A stretch of 64,000 bases of DNA, from positions 992,001 to 1,056,000 of the forward strand of contig NZ_CP104011.1 of assembly GCF_025133575.1 (NCBI RefSeq), read 5' to 3'. Shown piece after piece: positions 36,879 to 48,623 of the stretch; position 1 is the stretch's first letter, and every line of letters starts with the position of its first letter. Both the position numbers and the translations under genes were made by a program. The DNA comes from Pseudomonas sp. GCEP-101 (lineage in GTDB: Bacteria > Pseudomonadota > Gammaproteobacteria > Pseudomonadales > Pseudomonadaceae). Under the pieces are notes generated by a model. That model worked only from the letters and a program-made list of their open reading frames with translations. It made no database searches and was not told the DNA's origin.

Positions 36879-38438
36879 ATGAGCGACAGCTTCATCACAC
36901 AGTGCCCCCATTGCCAGACCCGTTTCCGCGTCAACGCGACGCAACTGGGTGCGGCCAGCGGTGCTGTGCGCTGCGGAACCTGCCTGAAGGTCTTCAACGC
37001 GCCGCAGAACCTGGTGGGCGAACCGCCCCTGGCGCCGGCATCGACGCCAGCACCGGCGGCGCAACCGCCGGCAGCAGCGCCCGCGGCGAAAGCCCCGGCG
37101 CCGGTCCCGCCGCCGGCCTTCACGCCCTTCACCCCGGAAAAGCCCGCAGCCCCCAGCGCTCCCGGCACCGCCACCCTCGGCTGGCCGCTGGCGCCCCATG
37201 CCGCGCGGCACTCCAGCGATGTGGCGGAAAAGCCCGCTGTGGCCGAGCCCAGGGTCGAAGCGCAACCCACGCCGCCGGCCGCCCCCGCGGCCAGCGTTGC
37301 GGCGAGCGCGGTGATCGCCCCGGCGGCCACCGTCAGCAGCGAGCCGGCCAAGCCTGTCGCCGCGCCGGCAAAAAAAGACGAGACGCTGTGGATCCACGAC
37401 GATCTCGACCTGGACAGCCTCAACCTCGACGAGGAACTGGCCAAGCTCGATGAATTCGAGCTGACCCAGGAATTTCTCAGCATCGACAAGGCGCCGCGCC
37501 CCAGCGAGGCCCTGCAGAGCCGCCAGGAAGAGAAGCGCGACCCGCACGACGAGCGCTGGGCCGAAGCCCTGCTGGAAGAAGAGCAGAATGGCGCCAGCCG
37601 CGCGACCCGCCAGGAGCCCAGCTTCGGCCGGCTACCCGTCGAGGAGCCGGACGAGCCGCCCGCCAGCGCACGCCTGGTGGCCGACAAGGAGCCCGAGCCG
37701 GACGCGCACGAGCCCGATGACGAACCCCGCATCGACCCGGCGCCCCTGCGCGCCGAGACCGACGACGAACCGCTGCCCGCCTTCAGCGCCCGCCGCGATG
37801 ACGACGAGCCCGACGCTGTCGACGAGCCGGACGACGAGCCGCCGCTGGCCGACGCGCGCGGCGACAGCCGCCGTGCCGAGCCGGGCCTGGGTACCGACGG
37901 CCTGCACGACCTGAGCGACGAACCCCTGCAACTGGACTGGCAGAAACCCAAGCGCCGCTGGGGCCGCCGCCTGTTCTGGCTGCTGCTGGTGCTGCTGGCC
38001 CTGGGCGGTCTCGCCGGCCAGTACATCGCCTATCACTTCGAGGAACTGGCCCGACAGGACCAGTACCGCCCCTGGTTCGCCCAGGTCTGCCCGGAGCTGG
38101 GTTGCACCCTGCCCTCCAAGGTCGACGTGGAACAGATCCGCAGCAGCAACCTGGTGGTGCGCAGCCACCCGGACTTCAGCGGCGCCCTGGTGGTGGACGC
38201 GATCATCTACAACCGCGCCAACTTCTCCCAGCCCTTCCCGCTGCTGGAGATGCGTTTCGCCGACCTCAACGGCCAGTTGATCGCCAGCCGCCGCTTCAAG
38301 CCCAGCGAGTACCTCTCCGGCGAACTGGCCGGGCAGAGCGAGATGCCGCCGCAGACGCCGATCCACATCTCCCTGGACATCCTCGACCCGGGCCCGAAGG
38401 CGGTGAACTACAGCCTGAGCTTCCACTCGCCGGAATGA
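36879..38438 (+). CDS. Zinc-ribbon and DUF3426 domain membrane protein
   Basis: A 519-residue protein with an N-terminal zinc ribbon of the MJ0042 type (CPHC...CGTC: Cys9, 12, 32, 35), a long low-complexity linker first rich in Ala/Pro (about 50-165) and then in Asp/Glu (about 165-350), one membrane helix (about 362-382), and a C-terminal periplasmic DUF3426 domain of about 130 residues. Function is unknown. It sits between prmA and dusB-fis; synteny is conserved in pseudomonads as I recall. The linker makes size variable between species. Confidence 0.85.
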   Translation: MSDSFITQCPHCQTRFRVNATQLGAASGAVRCGTCLKVFNAPQNLVGEPPLAPASTPAPAAQPPAAAPAAKAPAPVPPPAFTPFTPEKPAAPSAPGTATLGWPLAPHAARHSSDVAEKPAVAEPRVEAQPTPPAAPAASVAASAVIAPAATVSSEPAKPVAAPAKKDETLWIHDDLDLDSLNLDEELAKLDEFELTQEFLSIDKAPRPSEALQSRQEEKRDPHDERWAEALLEEEQNGASRATRQEPSFGRLPVEEPDEPPASARLVADKEPEPDAHEPDDEPRIDPAPLRAETDDEPLPAFSARRDDDEPDAVDEPDDEPPLADARGDSRRAEPGLGTDGLHDLSDEPLQLDWQKPKRRWGRRLFWLLLVLLALGGLAGQYIAYHFEELARQDQYRPWFAQVCPELGCTLPSKVDVEQIRSSNLVVRSHPDFSGALVVDAIIYNRANFSQPFPLLEMRFADLNGQLIASRRFKPSEYLSGELAGQSEMPPQTPIHISLDILDPGPKAVNYSLSFHSPE

Positions 38439-38537
38439 CCCGGCGGGTAGCTCAAAGCGCCTGAGCGCGCCAGTTCCGCTCGTCTTCCTACCTTGGGTGC
38501 TAAGCCCGCAGCTGTTCAGAATTTATCCAAAATCGCC

Positions 38538-38566
38538 TTTATCCGGTCATCGAGAGCGGGTATCAT
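38538..38566 (+). promoter_or_regulatory. Sigma-70 type promoter of dusB-fis
   Basis: TTTATC and TATCAT are separated by exactly 17 bp. The -10 box is followed by a GC-rich discriminator (GCCCTCCC), as in stringently controlled fis promoters of enterobacteria. The predicted start of transcription lies near 38573, about 87 nt before the dusB ATG. Confidence 0.45.
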
Positions 38567-38659
38567 GCCCTCCCTTTTTTGCTAGCACCGGTGGCACGCC
38601 CCGAAACGCACCCGCGAGTCCGTAACGCGCGGCGCCTCGGTGTTTGTGCCCCATTGACC

Positions 38660-39667
38660 ATGGAAAACCAGTCGGTGGTACGCATCGGCTCCTACACATT
38701 GCCCAACAGACTGATCCTGGCCCCGATGGCCGGCGTCACTGATCGTCCGTTCCGCCAGCTGTGCCGCCGCCTCGGCGCCGGCATGGTGGTCTCGGAAATG
38801 GTCACCAGCGACGTTCGCCTGTGGAACAGCCGCAAGTCGCGCCTGCGCCTGCAGCACGACCACGAGGACCAGCCGCGTTCGGTGCAGATCGCCGGCGGCG
38901 ACCCGCAGATGCTCGCGGAGGCCGCGCGCTGCAATGTGGAGCTGGGCGCGCAGATCATCGACATCAACATGGGCTGCCCGGCAAAGAAGGTGTGCAACAA
39001 GGCCGCGGGTTCCGCGCTGATGAAAGATGAACGGCTGGTGGCCGACATCCTCGAGGCGGTGGTCGCGGCGGTAGAGGTTCCCGTCACCCTGAAGATTCGC
39101 ACCGGTTGGGACCGGTCGAACAAGAACGGTGTGACGGTGGCGCGGATCGCCGAGCAGTCGGGCATCCAGGCGCTGGCGGTCCATGGCAGGACCCGTGCCG
39201 ACCTCTACACCGGCGAGGCGGAGTACGAAACCATCGCGGCGATCAAGCAGGCGGTTTCGATTCCGGTCTTCGCCAACGGTGATATCGATTCGCCGCGCAA
39301 GGCACGGCAGGTGTTCGAGCAGACGGGCGTCGATGCCCTGCTGATCGGCCGCGCCGCCCAGGGCAGGCCCTGGATCTTCCGCGAGATCGATCATTACCTG
39401 AGCACCGGTGAGACCTTGCCGGCGCCGAGTCTGCACGAAGTGGAGAGCATCCTGCTCGAACACCTCGCTGCATTGCATGCGTTTTATGGGGAGGAAATGG
39501 GTGTGCGAATTGCCCGCAAGCATGTGGGCTGGTACCTCGCAACCCTACCGGGCGCGGCGGAGTTCCGCACCCAGTTCAATCGTTTGCAGGACACGGATGC
39601 ACAAAGCGCCAGCGTCAGGCAGTTCTTCGCCGAGCGCCACAATAACGGAGAAGGGGTGGCCGCATGA
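38660..39667 (+). CDS. dusB: tRNA-dihydrouridine synthase B
   Basis: DusB is an FMN enzyme that reduces uridine in tRNA to dihydrouridine. It is 335 residues. Family features are [35 protein letters not shown] with the catalytic cysteine, [12 protein letters not shown], and [15 protein letters not shown]. The chosen ATG at 38660 gives the family N-terminus; an upstream in-frame ATG at 38579 lies close to the promoter and is unlikely. It overlaps fis by ATGA, the classic dusB-fis operon. Confidence 0.95.
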   Translation: MENQSVVRIGSYTLPNRLILAPMAGVTDRPFRQLCRRLGAGMVVSEMVTSDVRLWNSRKSRLRLQHDHEDQPRSVQIAGGDPQMLAEAARCNVELGAQIIDINMGCPAKKVCNKAAGSALMKDERLVADILEAVVAAVEVPVTLKIRTGWDRSNKNGVTVARIAEQSGIQALAVHGRTRADLYTGEAEYETIAAIKQAVSIPVFANGDIDSPRKARQVFEQTGVDALLIGRAAQGRPWIFREIDHYLSTGETLPAPSLHEVESILLEHLAALHAFYGEEMGVRIARKHVGWYLATLPGAAEFRTQFNRLQDTDAQSASVRQFFAERHNNGEGVAA

Positions 39668-39984
39668 CAACGATGACCGAGACATTAGTGAGTGGAATGA
39701 CACCCGTGAGCGACAACGCCAACCTTAAACAGCACCTGACCACTCCGACGCAGGAGGGTCAGACCCTCCGCGACAGCGTGGAAAAGGCACTGCACAACTA
39801 TTTCGCCCATCTCGAAGGGCAGCCGGTCACGGACGTGTACAACATGGTGCTTTGCGAAGTCGAAGCGCCGCTGCTGGAAACCGTCATGAACTACGTGAAG
39901 GGTAACCAGACCAAAGCCTCCGAACTGCTGGGGCTGAACCGCGGGACCCTGCGCAAGAAACTCAAGCAGTACGATCTTCTCTGA
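39664..39984 (+). CDS. fis: DNA-binding protein Fis
   Basis: Fis is a nucleoid protein that bends DNA and adjusts transcription with growth phase. The 106-residue sequence has the variable N-terminal arm and the conserved C-terminal helix-turn-helix [27 protein letters not shown]. Its start overlaps the dusB stop (ATGA). A strong hairpin follows 8 nt after the fis stop, before purH. Confidence 0.97.
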   Translation: MTTMTETLVSGMTPVSDNANLKQHLTTPTQEGQTLRDSVEKALHNYFAHLEGQPVTDVYNMVLCEVEAPLLETVMNYVKGNQTKASELLGLNRGTLRKKLKQYDLL

Positions 39985-39991
39985 CTGGTGG

Positions 39992-40035
39992 CAGGCGTGG
40001 GCCCGCGACCGCAAGGTCAGCCGGGCCCACGCCTG
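39992..40035 (+). promoter_or_regulatory. Long perfect hairpin between fis and purH
   Basis: CAGGCGTGGGCCCG (39992-40005) and CGGGCCCACGCCTG (40022-40035) form a perfect 14-bp stem, and the loop contains a further GACC-GCAA-GGTC hairpin. No T-tract follows on the plus strand, so it is not a standard terminator. It could protect the dusB-fis mRNA 3' end or control purH, whose ATG is 37 nt further on. Confidence 0.65.
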
Positions 40036-40071
40036 ACACGCGAAAAGCCCGAAGCCTTTGTGGAAGCCGTT

Positions 40072-41679
40072 ATGACCGACCAAACCACCCGCCTGCCCGT
40101 CCGCCGTGCGCTGATCAGCGTTTCCGACAAGACCGGCGTCGTCGATTTCGCCCGTGAGCTGGCTGCCCTTGGCGTGGAGATCCTGTCCACCGGCGGCACC
40201 TACAAGCTGCTCAAGGACAACGCCATCGCCGCCGTGGAAGTGGCCGACTACACCGGCTTCCCGGAAATGATGGACGGCCGCGTGAAGACCCTGCACCCGA
40301 AGATCCACGGTGGCATCCTCGGCCGTCGCGACCTCGACGGCGCGGTGATGGAGCAGCACGGCATCAAGCCGATCGACCTGGTGGCGGTCAACCTGTACCC
40401 GTTCGAAGCGACCGTGGCCAAGCCCGACTGCGACCTGCCGACCGCCATCGAAAACATCGACATCGGCGGCCCGACCATGGTCCGCAGCGCGGCGAAGAAC
40501 CACAAGGACGTCGCCATCGTGGTCAACGCCAGCGACTACGCCGGCATCGTCGGCGCGCTGAAGGCCGGCGGCCTGACCTACGCCCAGCGCTTCGACCTGG
40601 CCCTGAAAGCCTTCGAGCACACCTCGGCCTACGACGGCATGATCGCCAACTACCTGGGCACCATCGACCAGGCGCGCGACACCCTCTCCACCGAAGACCG
40701 CGGCGCCTTCCCGCGCACCTTCAACAGCCAGTTCATCAAGGCGCAGGAAATGCGCTACGGCGAGAACCCGCACCAGAGCGCGGCCTTCTATGTCGAGGCG
40801 AAGAAGGGCGAGGCCAGCGTCTCCACCGCCATCCAGCTGCAAGGCAAGGAACTGTCGTTCAACAACGTGGCCGACACCGACGCCGCGCTGGAGTGCGTGA
40901 AGAGCTTCGTCAAGCCGGCCTGCGTCATCGTCAAGCACGCCAACCCGTGCGGCGTGGCCGTGGTGCCGGAAAACGAAGGCGGCATCCGCAAGGCCTATGA
41001 CCTGGCCTACGCCACCGACACCGAATCCGCCTTCGGCGGCATCATCGCCTTCAACCGCGAACTGGACGGCGACACCGCCCAGGCCATCGTCGAGCGCCAG
41101 TTTGTCGAAGTCATCATCGCCCCGAAAGTCTCCGAAGCCGCCCGCGCCGTGGTCGCTGCCAAGGCCAACGTGCGCCTGCTGGAGTGCGGCGAGTGGCCGG
41201 CCGAGCGTGCGCCGGGCTGGGACTTCAAGCGCGTCAACGGCGGACTGCTGGTGCAGAGCCGCGACATCGGCATGATCACCGCCGACGACCTGAAGATCGT
41301 CACCCAGCGCGCCCCGAGCGAACAGGAAATCCATGACCTGATCTTCGCCTGGAAAGTCGCCAAGTTCGTCAAGTCCAACGCCATCGTCTACGCCAAGAAC
41401 CGCCAGACCGTCGGTGTCGGCGCCGGCCAGATGAGCCGCGTGAACTCCGCCCGCATCGCCGCCATCAAGGCCGAGCACGCCGGCCTGGAAGTCAAAGGCG
41501 CGGTCATGGCGTCCGACGCCTTCTTCCCGTTCCGCGACGGCATCGACAACGCTGCCAAGGCCGGTATCACCGCGGTGATCCAGCCGGGCGGCTCGATGCG
41601 CGACAACGAGGTGATTGCCGCAGCGGACGAAGCCGGCATTGCGATGGTGTTCACCGGTATGCGCCACTTCCGCCATTAA
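40072..41679 (+). CDS. purH: Bifunctional AICAR transformylase / IMP cyclohydrolase
   Basis: PurH performs the last two steps of IMP synthesis. The 535-residue protein begins with the IMP cyclohydrolase domain ([42 protein letters not shown], about 1-195), followed by the AICAR transformylase domain with [23 protein letters not shown] and [12 protein letters not shown]. The start at 40072 is the family start; upstream in-frame codons run through the hairpin. purD follows 235 nt later. Confidence 0.97.
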   Translation: MTDQTTRLPVRRALISVSDKTGVVDFARELAALGVEILSTGGTYKLLKDNAIAAVEVADYTGFPEMMDGRVKTLHPKIHGGILGRRDLDGAVMEQHGIKPIDLVAVNLYPFEATVAKPDCDLPTAIENIDIGGPTMVRSAAKNHKDVAIVVNASDYAGIVGALKAGGLTYAQRFDLALKAFEHTSAYDGMIANYLGTIDQARDTLSTEDRGAFPRTFNSQFIKAQEMRYGENPHQSAAFYVEAKKGEASVSTAIQLQGKELSFNNVADTDAALECVKSFVKPACVIVKHANPCGVAVVPENEGGIRKAYDLAYATDTESAFGGIIAFNRELDGDTAQAIVERQFVEVIIAPKVSEAARAVVAAKANVRLLECGEWPAERAPGWDFKRVNGGLLVQSRDIGMITADDLKIVTQRAPSEQEIHDLIFAWKVAKFVKSNAIVYAKNRQTVGVGAGQMSRVNSARIAAIKAEHAGLEVKGAVMASDAFFPFRDGIDNAAKAGITAVIQPGGSMRDNEVIAAADEAGIAMVFTGMRHFRH

Positions 41680-41717
41680 GGTGGATCGGACGCACTGAAG
41701 CAGGCATCTGCTGCGTT

Positions 41718-41777
41718 GCCCGAACGTTCCCCAATGCTCATTGCCAGTAGGCAACTCCGCTTGGTGAACGCTCGGGC
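41718..41777. repeat. Inverted repeat with 36-nt loop in the purH-purD gap
   Basis: GCCCGAACGTTC and GAACGCTCGGGC pair over 12 bp with one mismatch (41718-41729 and 41766-41777). The 235-nt gap between purH and purD holds this structure and a family D repeat copy; no gene is seen. Confidence 0.5.
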
Positions 41778-41846
41778 GCCTTGCATCTACCCGCTTCATC
41801 GCGCCCCTTGAGATCGGTCGTGAAGAGCGGACTGGTCGTGAGAATT

Positions 41847-41878
41847 CGTAGGTTGGGTGGAGCGAAGCGATACCCGAC
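41847..41878. repeat. Dispersed repeat, family D (single copy)
   Basis: GTAGGTTGGGTGGAGCGAAG followed by CGATACCC matches one arm of the paired copies at 27926 and 53735. It ends 37 nt before the purD ATG. Confidence 0.75.
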
Positions 41879-41914
41879 AATCCGGCCAAGCCGGAACAGT
41901 TCAGGAGAACTCCA

Positions 41915-43204
41915 ATGAACGTACTCATCATCGGCAGCGGCGGTCGCGAGCACGCGCTGGCCTGGAAGGTCGCGCAGGATTCGCGCGTGCAGAAGGTCTT
42001 CGTCGCGCCGGGCAACGCCGGCACCGCCACCGAAGCCAAGTGCGAGAACGTCGCCATTGACGTACTGGCCCTGGAAGAGCTGGCCGATTTCGCCGCGAAG
42101 AGCGTGCAGCTGACCATCGTCGGCCCCGAGGCGCCGCTGGTCAAAGGCGTGGTCGACCTGTTCCGCGCCCGTGGCCTGGACATCTTCGGCCCCACCGCCG
42201 GCGCCGCGCAGCTGGAGGGCTCCAAGGCCTTCACCAAGGACTTCCTGGCGCGCCACAAGATCCCCACCGCGGATTACCAGAACTTCACCGAGGTCGAGCC
42301 GGCCCTGGCCTACCTGCGCGAGAAGGGTGCGCCCATCGTGATCAAGGCCGACGGCCTGGCCGCGGGCAAGGGCGTGATCGTCGCCATGACCCTGGCCGAA
42401 GCCGAGGACGCCGTGCGCGACATGCTCGCCGGCAACGCCTTCGGTGACGCGGGTTCCCGCGTGGTGATCGAGGAGTTTCTCGACGGCGAGGAAGCCAGCT
42501 TCATCGTCATGGTCGACGGCCAGAACGTGCTGCCCATGGCCACCAGCCAGGACCACAAGCGCGTCGGCGACGGCGACAGCGGCCCGAACACCGGCGGCAT
42601 GGGCGCGTACTCCCCGGCGCCGGTGGTCACCCCGGCCGTGCACCAGCGCGTGATGGACGAAGTGATTTACCCGACCGTGCGCGGCATGGCCGAGGAAGGC
42701 AACGTCTACACCGGCTTCCTCTACGCCGGCCTGATGATCGACAAGAGCGGCGCGCCGAAGGTCATCGAGTTCAACTGCCGCTTCGGCGACCCGGAAACCC
42801 AGCCGATCATGGTCCGCCTGGAGTCGTCCCTGGTCCTGCTGGTCGAGGCCGCCCTGGCCAAGGCGCTGGACAAGGTCGAAGCCACCTGGGACCCGCGCCC
42901 CACCGTGGGCGTGGTGATCGCCGCTGGCGGCTACCCGGGCGACTACGCCAAGGGTGACGTCATTGAGGGCCTGGACGACGCCGCCCAGCTCGACGGCAAG
43001 GTGTTCCACGCCGGCACCGCGCTGAAGGACGGCCAGATCGTCACCGCCGGCGGCCGCGTGCTGTGCGCCACCGCCATCGGCCCGACCGTCTCCTCGGCGC
43101 AGCAACAGGCGTACCGCCTGGCCGAGAAGATTCGCTGGAACGGCAGCTTCTACCGCACGGACATCGGCTACCGCGCCATCGCCCGCGAGCGCGGCGAAGG
43201 CTGA
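41915..43204 (+). CDS. purD: Phosphoribosylamine-glycine ligase (GAR synthetase)
   Basis: PurD joins phosphoribosylamine and glycine with ATP in the second step of purine synthesis. The 429-residue ATP-grasp enzyme shows the N-terminal MNVLIIGSGGREHALAWK, the ATP-binding KADGLAAGKGVIVA, and the catalytic TGFLYAGLMI and EFNCRFGDPETQ. An AGGAG site is present. A perfect 11-bp hairpin follows the stop. Confidence 0.97.
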   Translation: MNVLIIGSGGREHALAWKVAQDSRVQKVFVAPGNAGTATEAKCENVAIDVLALEELADFAAKSVQLTIVGPEAPLVKGVVDLFRARGLDIFGPTAGAAQLEGSKAFTKDFLARHKIPTADYQNFTEVEPALAYLREKGAPIVIKADGLAAGKGVIVAMTLAEAEDAVRDMLAGNAFGDAGSRVVIEEFLDGEEASFIVMVDGQNVLPMATSQDHKRVGDGDSGPNTGGMGAYSPAPVVTPAVHQRVMDEVIYPTVRGMAEEGNVYTGFLYAGLMIDKSGAPKVIEFNCRFGDPETQPIMVRLESSLVLLVEAALAKALDKVEATWDPRPTVGVVIAAGGYPGDYAKGDVIEGLDDAAQLDGKVFHAGTALKDGQIVTAGGRVLCATAIGPTVSSAQQQAYRLAEKIRWNGSFYRTDIGYRAIARERGEG

Positions 43205-43217
43205 TCCGCCAGGCAGC

Positions 43218-43242
43218 GGAGGTGTCCGGGTCGGACACCTCC
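43218..43242 (+). terminator. Hairpin after purD, probable terminator
   Basis: GGAGGTGTCCG and CGGACACCTCC form a perfect 11-bp stem with a GGT loop, 13 nt after the purD stop. It lacks a T-tract, so termination efficiency is uncertain. Confidence 0.5.
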
Positions 43243-43423
43243 CATCTGCCAGTCAGCATCTTCCGGGTTGGCGCCCAGCCACCGGAACCCTCGGTTATCC
43301 TCCGCCCCTCGTTCGCCATCCTGCGCCGCTTCCCGCCACGGATACCTTCGGGCTGCCGGCCGCCTCGCCGATTCGCTGCCTCCCGCCGTTGCCGCCAGGC
43401 ACGCTGCTGTGTGGCCGCAGAGA

Positions 43424-43452
43424 TTGGCAGCCGCGGCCCTTGGCGCTATACC
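43424..43452 (+). promoter_or_regulatory. Sigma-70 promoter of the glycosyltransferase gene
   Basis: TTGGCA (43424-43429) and TATACC (43447-43452) are spaced by 17 bp. Transcription would start near 43459, inside the GGTCGG/CCGACC inverted repeat, about 35 nt before the ATG. Confidence 0.6.
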
Positions 43453-43457
43453 GAGTT

Positions 43458-43474
43458 GGTCGGGCGTACCGACC
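43458..43474. promoter_or_regulatory. Inverted repeat at the start site of the glycosyltransferase promoter
   Basis: GGTCGG-GCGTA-CCGACC is a 6-bp perfect inverted repeat that covers the predicted transcription start. Its position would suit a repressor operator. No regulator gene is adjacent. Confidence 0.4.
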
Positions 43475-43492
43475 GATCGCCGAGGAAACTCC

Positions 43493-44221
43493 ATGCTGCT
43501 GCACCGCCTGAACAAACCCCTGGCCGAACTCAAGGTCGCCGTGGTCACTCCCACCTATGAGCGTGATCGCTTCCTCGGCCAGAGCCTGCGCTATTTCCGC
43601 GCCCAGCAGCACAGCTGCGCCGCGCTGCGCTGGTTCGTTCTCGACGACAGCGCCACGCGCAGCCAGCATGCGTTCTTCAACGACGCACCGGACCTGGAGT
43701 ACCACTGGCTCGCCACGCGCACGCCGCTGGGCGAGAAGCGCAACAGGCTCAACCGCCTGGCCCAGGCCTGGGGCGCCGACATCATCTGCAGCATGGATGA
43801 TGACGACTGGTACGGCCCCCGCTACGTGCAGGACATGACCGACCTGCTGCGAAGCAGCGACGCCTGCTTCGCAGGCTCGGGCGACGACTACTACTTCGAC
43901 GCGCGCGGCCAGCGCGTGCTGTTCATCAACGCCGTTCGCGACCACATGAGCTGCAACGGCGTGCTCTGCTACAAGAGCTTCGTGCTCGGCGAGCGCGCCT
44001 ACGACAGTGGGGCAGCGTCCGCGGAAGAGCCCGCCTTCATCCGCCGCGACAAGGTCCTGCAACACCCGGACGTGCGACGCATCCACCTGGCGCTCGCCTT
44101 CGAGCAGAACACCGTCAGCAAGCGCAATTACCTGCGCGACCCACGCTGCCGGACCGACCTGAGCCTGGACGACTTCCCCATGCAGGAAGCGGATCGGCAG
44201 TTCTACCGCAGCCTGGCATAG
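43493..44221 (+). CDS. Family-2 glycosyltransferase (GT-A fold)
   Basis: The 242-residue protein has the N-terminal nucleotide-sugar strand KVAVVTPTYERDRFLGQSL, then LRWFVLDDSA, and the metal-binding acidic motif MDDDDWYGP (Asp102-105), typical of GT2 enzymes. There is no membrane segment, so it is cytosolic. AGGA precedes ATG 43493, and a good promoter lies just upstream. It stands alone between purD and retS. The acceptor is unknown; glycan or LPS/exopolysaccharide decoration is a guess from the family only. Confidence 0.85.
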   Translation: MLLHRLNKPLAELKVAVVTPTYERDRFLGQSLRYFRAQQHSCAALRWFVLDDSATRSQHAFFNDAPDLEYHWLATRTPLGEKRNRLNRLAQAWGADIICSMDDDDWYGPRYVQDMTDLLRSSDACFAGSGDDYYFDARGQRVLFINAVRDHMSCNGVLCYKSFVLGERAYDSGAASAEEPAFIRRDKVLQHPDVRRIHLALAFEQNTVSKRNYLRDPRCRTDLSLDDFPMQEADRQFYRSLA

Positions 44222-44304
44222 CGCGGCCAACCCGCGAATCCGACGGGTGGCGGCGTTCCCCGTCGGACGCCGCGTTGTGGCTGGTCCCAGCGGGTGCGGG
44301 TGGA

Positions 44305-44333
44305 TTACGGCCGTCAGCACAGTTGGCTATAAT
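44305..44333 (+). promoter_or_regulatory. Sigma-70 promoter of retS
   Basis: TTACGG (44305-44310) and a perfect TATAAT (44328-44333) are separated by 17 bp, 30 nt before the GTG start of retS. It shows retS has a promoter of its own after the glycosyltransferase gene. Confidence 0.7.
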
Positions 44334-44363
44334 CTGCCCACTCACTACCGAAGGGACTTCGCC

Positions 44364-47219
<2,856 letters not shown>

Positions 47220-47292
47220 TCTCGCCGGCGAGCGTAGGAGCCGACTTCGTCCGCGATAGGTCGTCAGCCATGCCGCGACATCACGGATAATC

Positions 47293-47339
47293 TGTAGGAG
47301 CGCCCCGTGGGCGCCATCGCGGGCATGGCCCGCTCCTAC
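47293..47339. repeat. REP-like element, family B
   Basis: TGTAGGAGCGCCCCGTGGGC and the following GCCATCGCGGGCATGGCCCGCTCCTAC form two short stems. A degenerate unit (GTAGGAGCCGACTTCGTCCG) precedes it near 47235. It is part of the 573-nt gap between retS and marC, in which no gene is seen. Confidence 0.7.
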
Positions 47340-47360
47340 CCGAAATATCGTGCCAGAGCC

Positions 47361-47493
47361 TACCCTCTCCCCCGCCCTGGCTGCGCGCCCCGCTCCGAAG
47401 GGAGAGGGAGCTGCTCGTGCCGGCTGACGCCATGGATACATCCTGCGCCGACCGGTCCCCTCTCCCTTCAGGGAGAGGGTTAGGGAGAGGGAA
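47361..47493. repeat. Dispersed repeat, family C
   Basis: CCCTCTCCCCCGCCC and a GGGAGAGGGAG end flank a core with GTGCCGGCTGACGCCA, nearly identical to the copy at 18981-19111. A second palindrome CTCTCCCTTCAGGGAGAGGG closes it. Confidence 0.8.
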
Positions 47494-47596
47494 AATCCCA
47501 CGCACAAACTTTCTGAGAAAGGCAGTTGCTCCTACAGGTCAGCTCCGGCGCGCTGCGAAATCGATCGCGGACTTAACAGGCTGCAGGCCTGCTTTC

Positions 47597-47666
47597 GTAG
47601 GAGCGAGCTTGCTCGCGAACCCACCTCTACAGCGGGGATCGTTCGCGAGCAAGCTCGCTCCTACAG
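47597..47666. repeat. REP doublet, family A (inverted pair)
   Basis: Facing copies of the REP unit separated by about 20 nt, 127 nt before marC. Confidence 0.88.
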
Positions 47667-47792
47667 GCACCGCCCTGCGCAGGGAAGCTATGTGATAGAC
47701 CGAGCGGCATTTGCCCCGCCGCAATGCCACCCGCCGCCCCAACCGCTATGCTGTGCCCTGCCGCGCCCTCTCAACCCGGACGAGTCGTACCC

Positions 47793-48383
47793 ATGCAAGT
47801 GATGTTCAGCGTTTACCTGAAGATGCTGGTGCTCTACAGCCCCTTCTTCGTGCTCTCCTGCTTCATCAGCCTGAACCGCGGCTTCGCGCCGCGCGATCGC
47901 AAGCGCATGGCTTGGCGCGTGGCCCTGGCGGCGCTGATCGCCAGCGTGCTGCTGTACCTGTTCGGGCGCTACATCTTCACCCTGTTCGGCATCACCGCCG
48001 ACGCCTTCCGCATCGGTGCGGGTTCGGTCCTGTTCATCTCCGCCCTGGGCATGGCCCAGGGGCGCTCGGCAGTGCAGGCGGACAACGTGCAGCAGGACGT
48101 CACCATCGTCCCGCTGACCATCCCCATCACCGTCGGCCCCGGCACCATCGGTGCACTGCTGGTGATGGGCGTGAACCAGGACTGGGAGCACAAGCTGTCG
48201 GCCCTGGCGGCGATCTTCCTCGCCTGCCTGACGGTGGGCGGCACGCTGTACCTGTCCGACAAGATCGAGAAAGTCCTCGGCGAGCAGGGCCTGATGATCG
48301 TCAGCCGCCTGATGGGGCTGTTCGTCTGCGCCCTCGCCGCGCAAATCATCATGACCGGCGTGCGCGGCTACTTCATTCCGTAG
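47793..48383 (+). CDS. MarC-family integral membrane protein (YchE-like)
   Basis: A 196-residue protein with about six membrane helices. MarC signatures include NRGFAPRDRKRMAWR, the repeated proline motifs in IVPLTIPITVGPGTIGALLVMG, and the C-terminal RLMGLFVCALAAQIIMTG. Function is unresolved; E. coli relatives are not antibiotic pumps despite the name. In P. aeruginosa the equivalent gene also precedes the urea transporter genes (PA4857, from memory). Confidence 0.88.
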   Translation: MQVMFSVYLKMLVLYSPFFVLSCFISLNRGFAPRDRKRMAWRVALAALIASVLLYLFGRYIFTLFGITADAFRIGAGSVLFISALGMAQGRSAVQADNVQQDVTIVPLTIPITVGPGTIGALLVMGVNQDWEHKLSALAAIFLACLTVGGTLYLSDKIEKVLGEQGLMIVSRLMGLFVCALAAQIIMTGVRGYFIP

Positions 48384-48428
48384 CCACGCGCACCTTTGGG
48401 GAGCATCGCGCAGCAAAGGGCGTTCGAC

Positions 48429-48443
48429 GCACCAAAGCTGCGC
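48429..48443. promoter_or_regulatory. Possible NtrC site upstream of urtA
   Basis: GCACC-AAAGC-TGCGC keeps the left half of the NtrC site GCACC-N5-GGTGC but only partly the right. It lies about 80 nt upstream of the -24 element. A second GCACC half lies at 48388. Confidence 0.35.
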
Positions 48444-48511
48444 ACTGAAAAACCTCACCATCACGACAGAAAATCGCGTGCAGCCCATCTGCGCCAAGGC
48501 TTTTGCCTGTT

Positions 48512-48527
48512 TGGCACGGATGCTGCG
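48512..48527 (+). promoter_or_regulatory. Sigma-54 promoter of urtA
   Basis: TGGCACGGATGCTGCG matches the -24/-12 consensus TGGCACG-N4-TTGCW, with GG and GC exactly 10 bp apart, about 97 nt before the urtA ATG. Sigma-54 control fits nitrogen-regulated urea uptake. Confidence 0.7.
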
Positions 48528-48623
48528 ATGGCAGCTGCGACCCGACCGAGGGTCGCCCCATTTCCGGGGACGCTGCCGCACCGGCAACGCCCCGCCCCCC
48601 CGATAGCCAAGGAGGCTGCCGCG

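Noticed and set aside
39685..42267. An 860-codon open frame antisense to fis, purH and purD
   Set aside because: It spans several well-supported genes and a repeat-filled gap; no domain or ribosome site.
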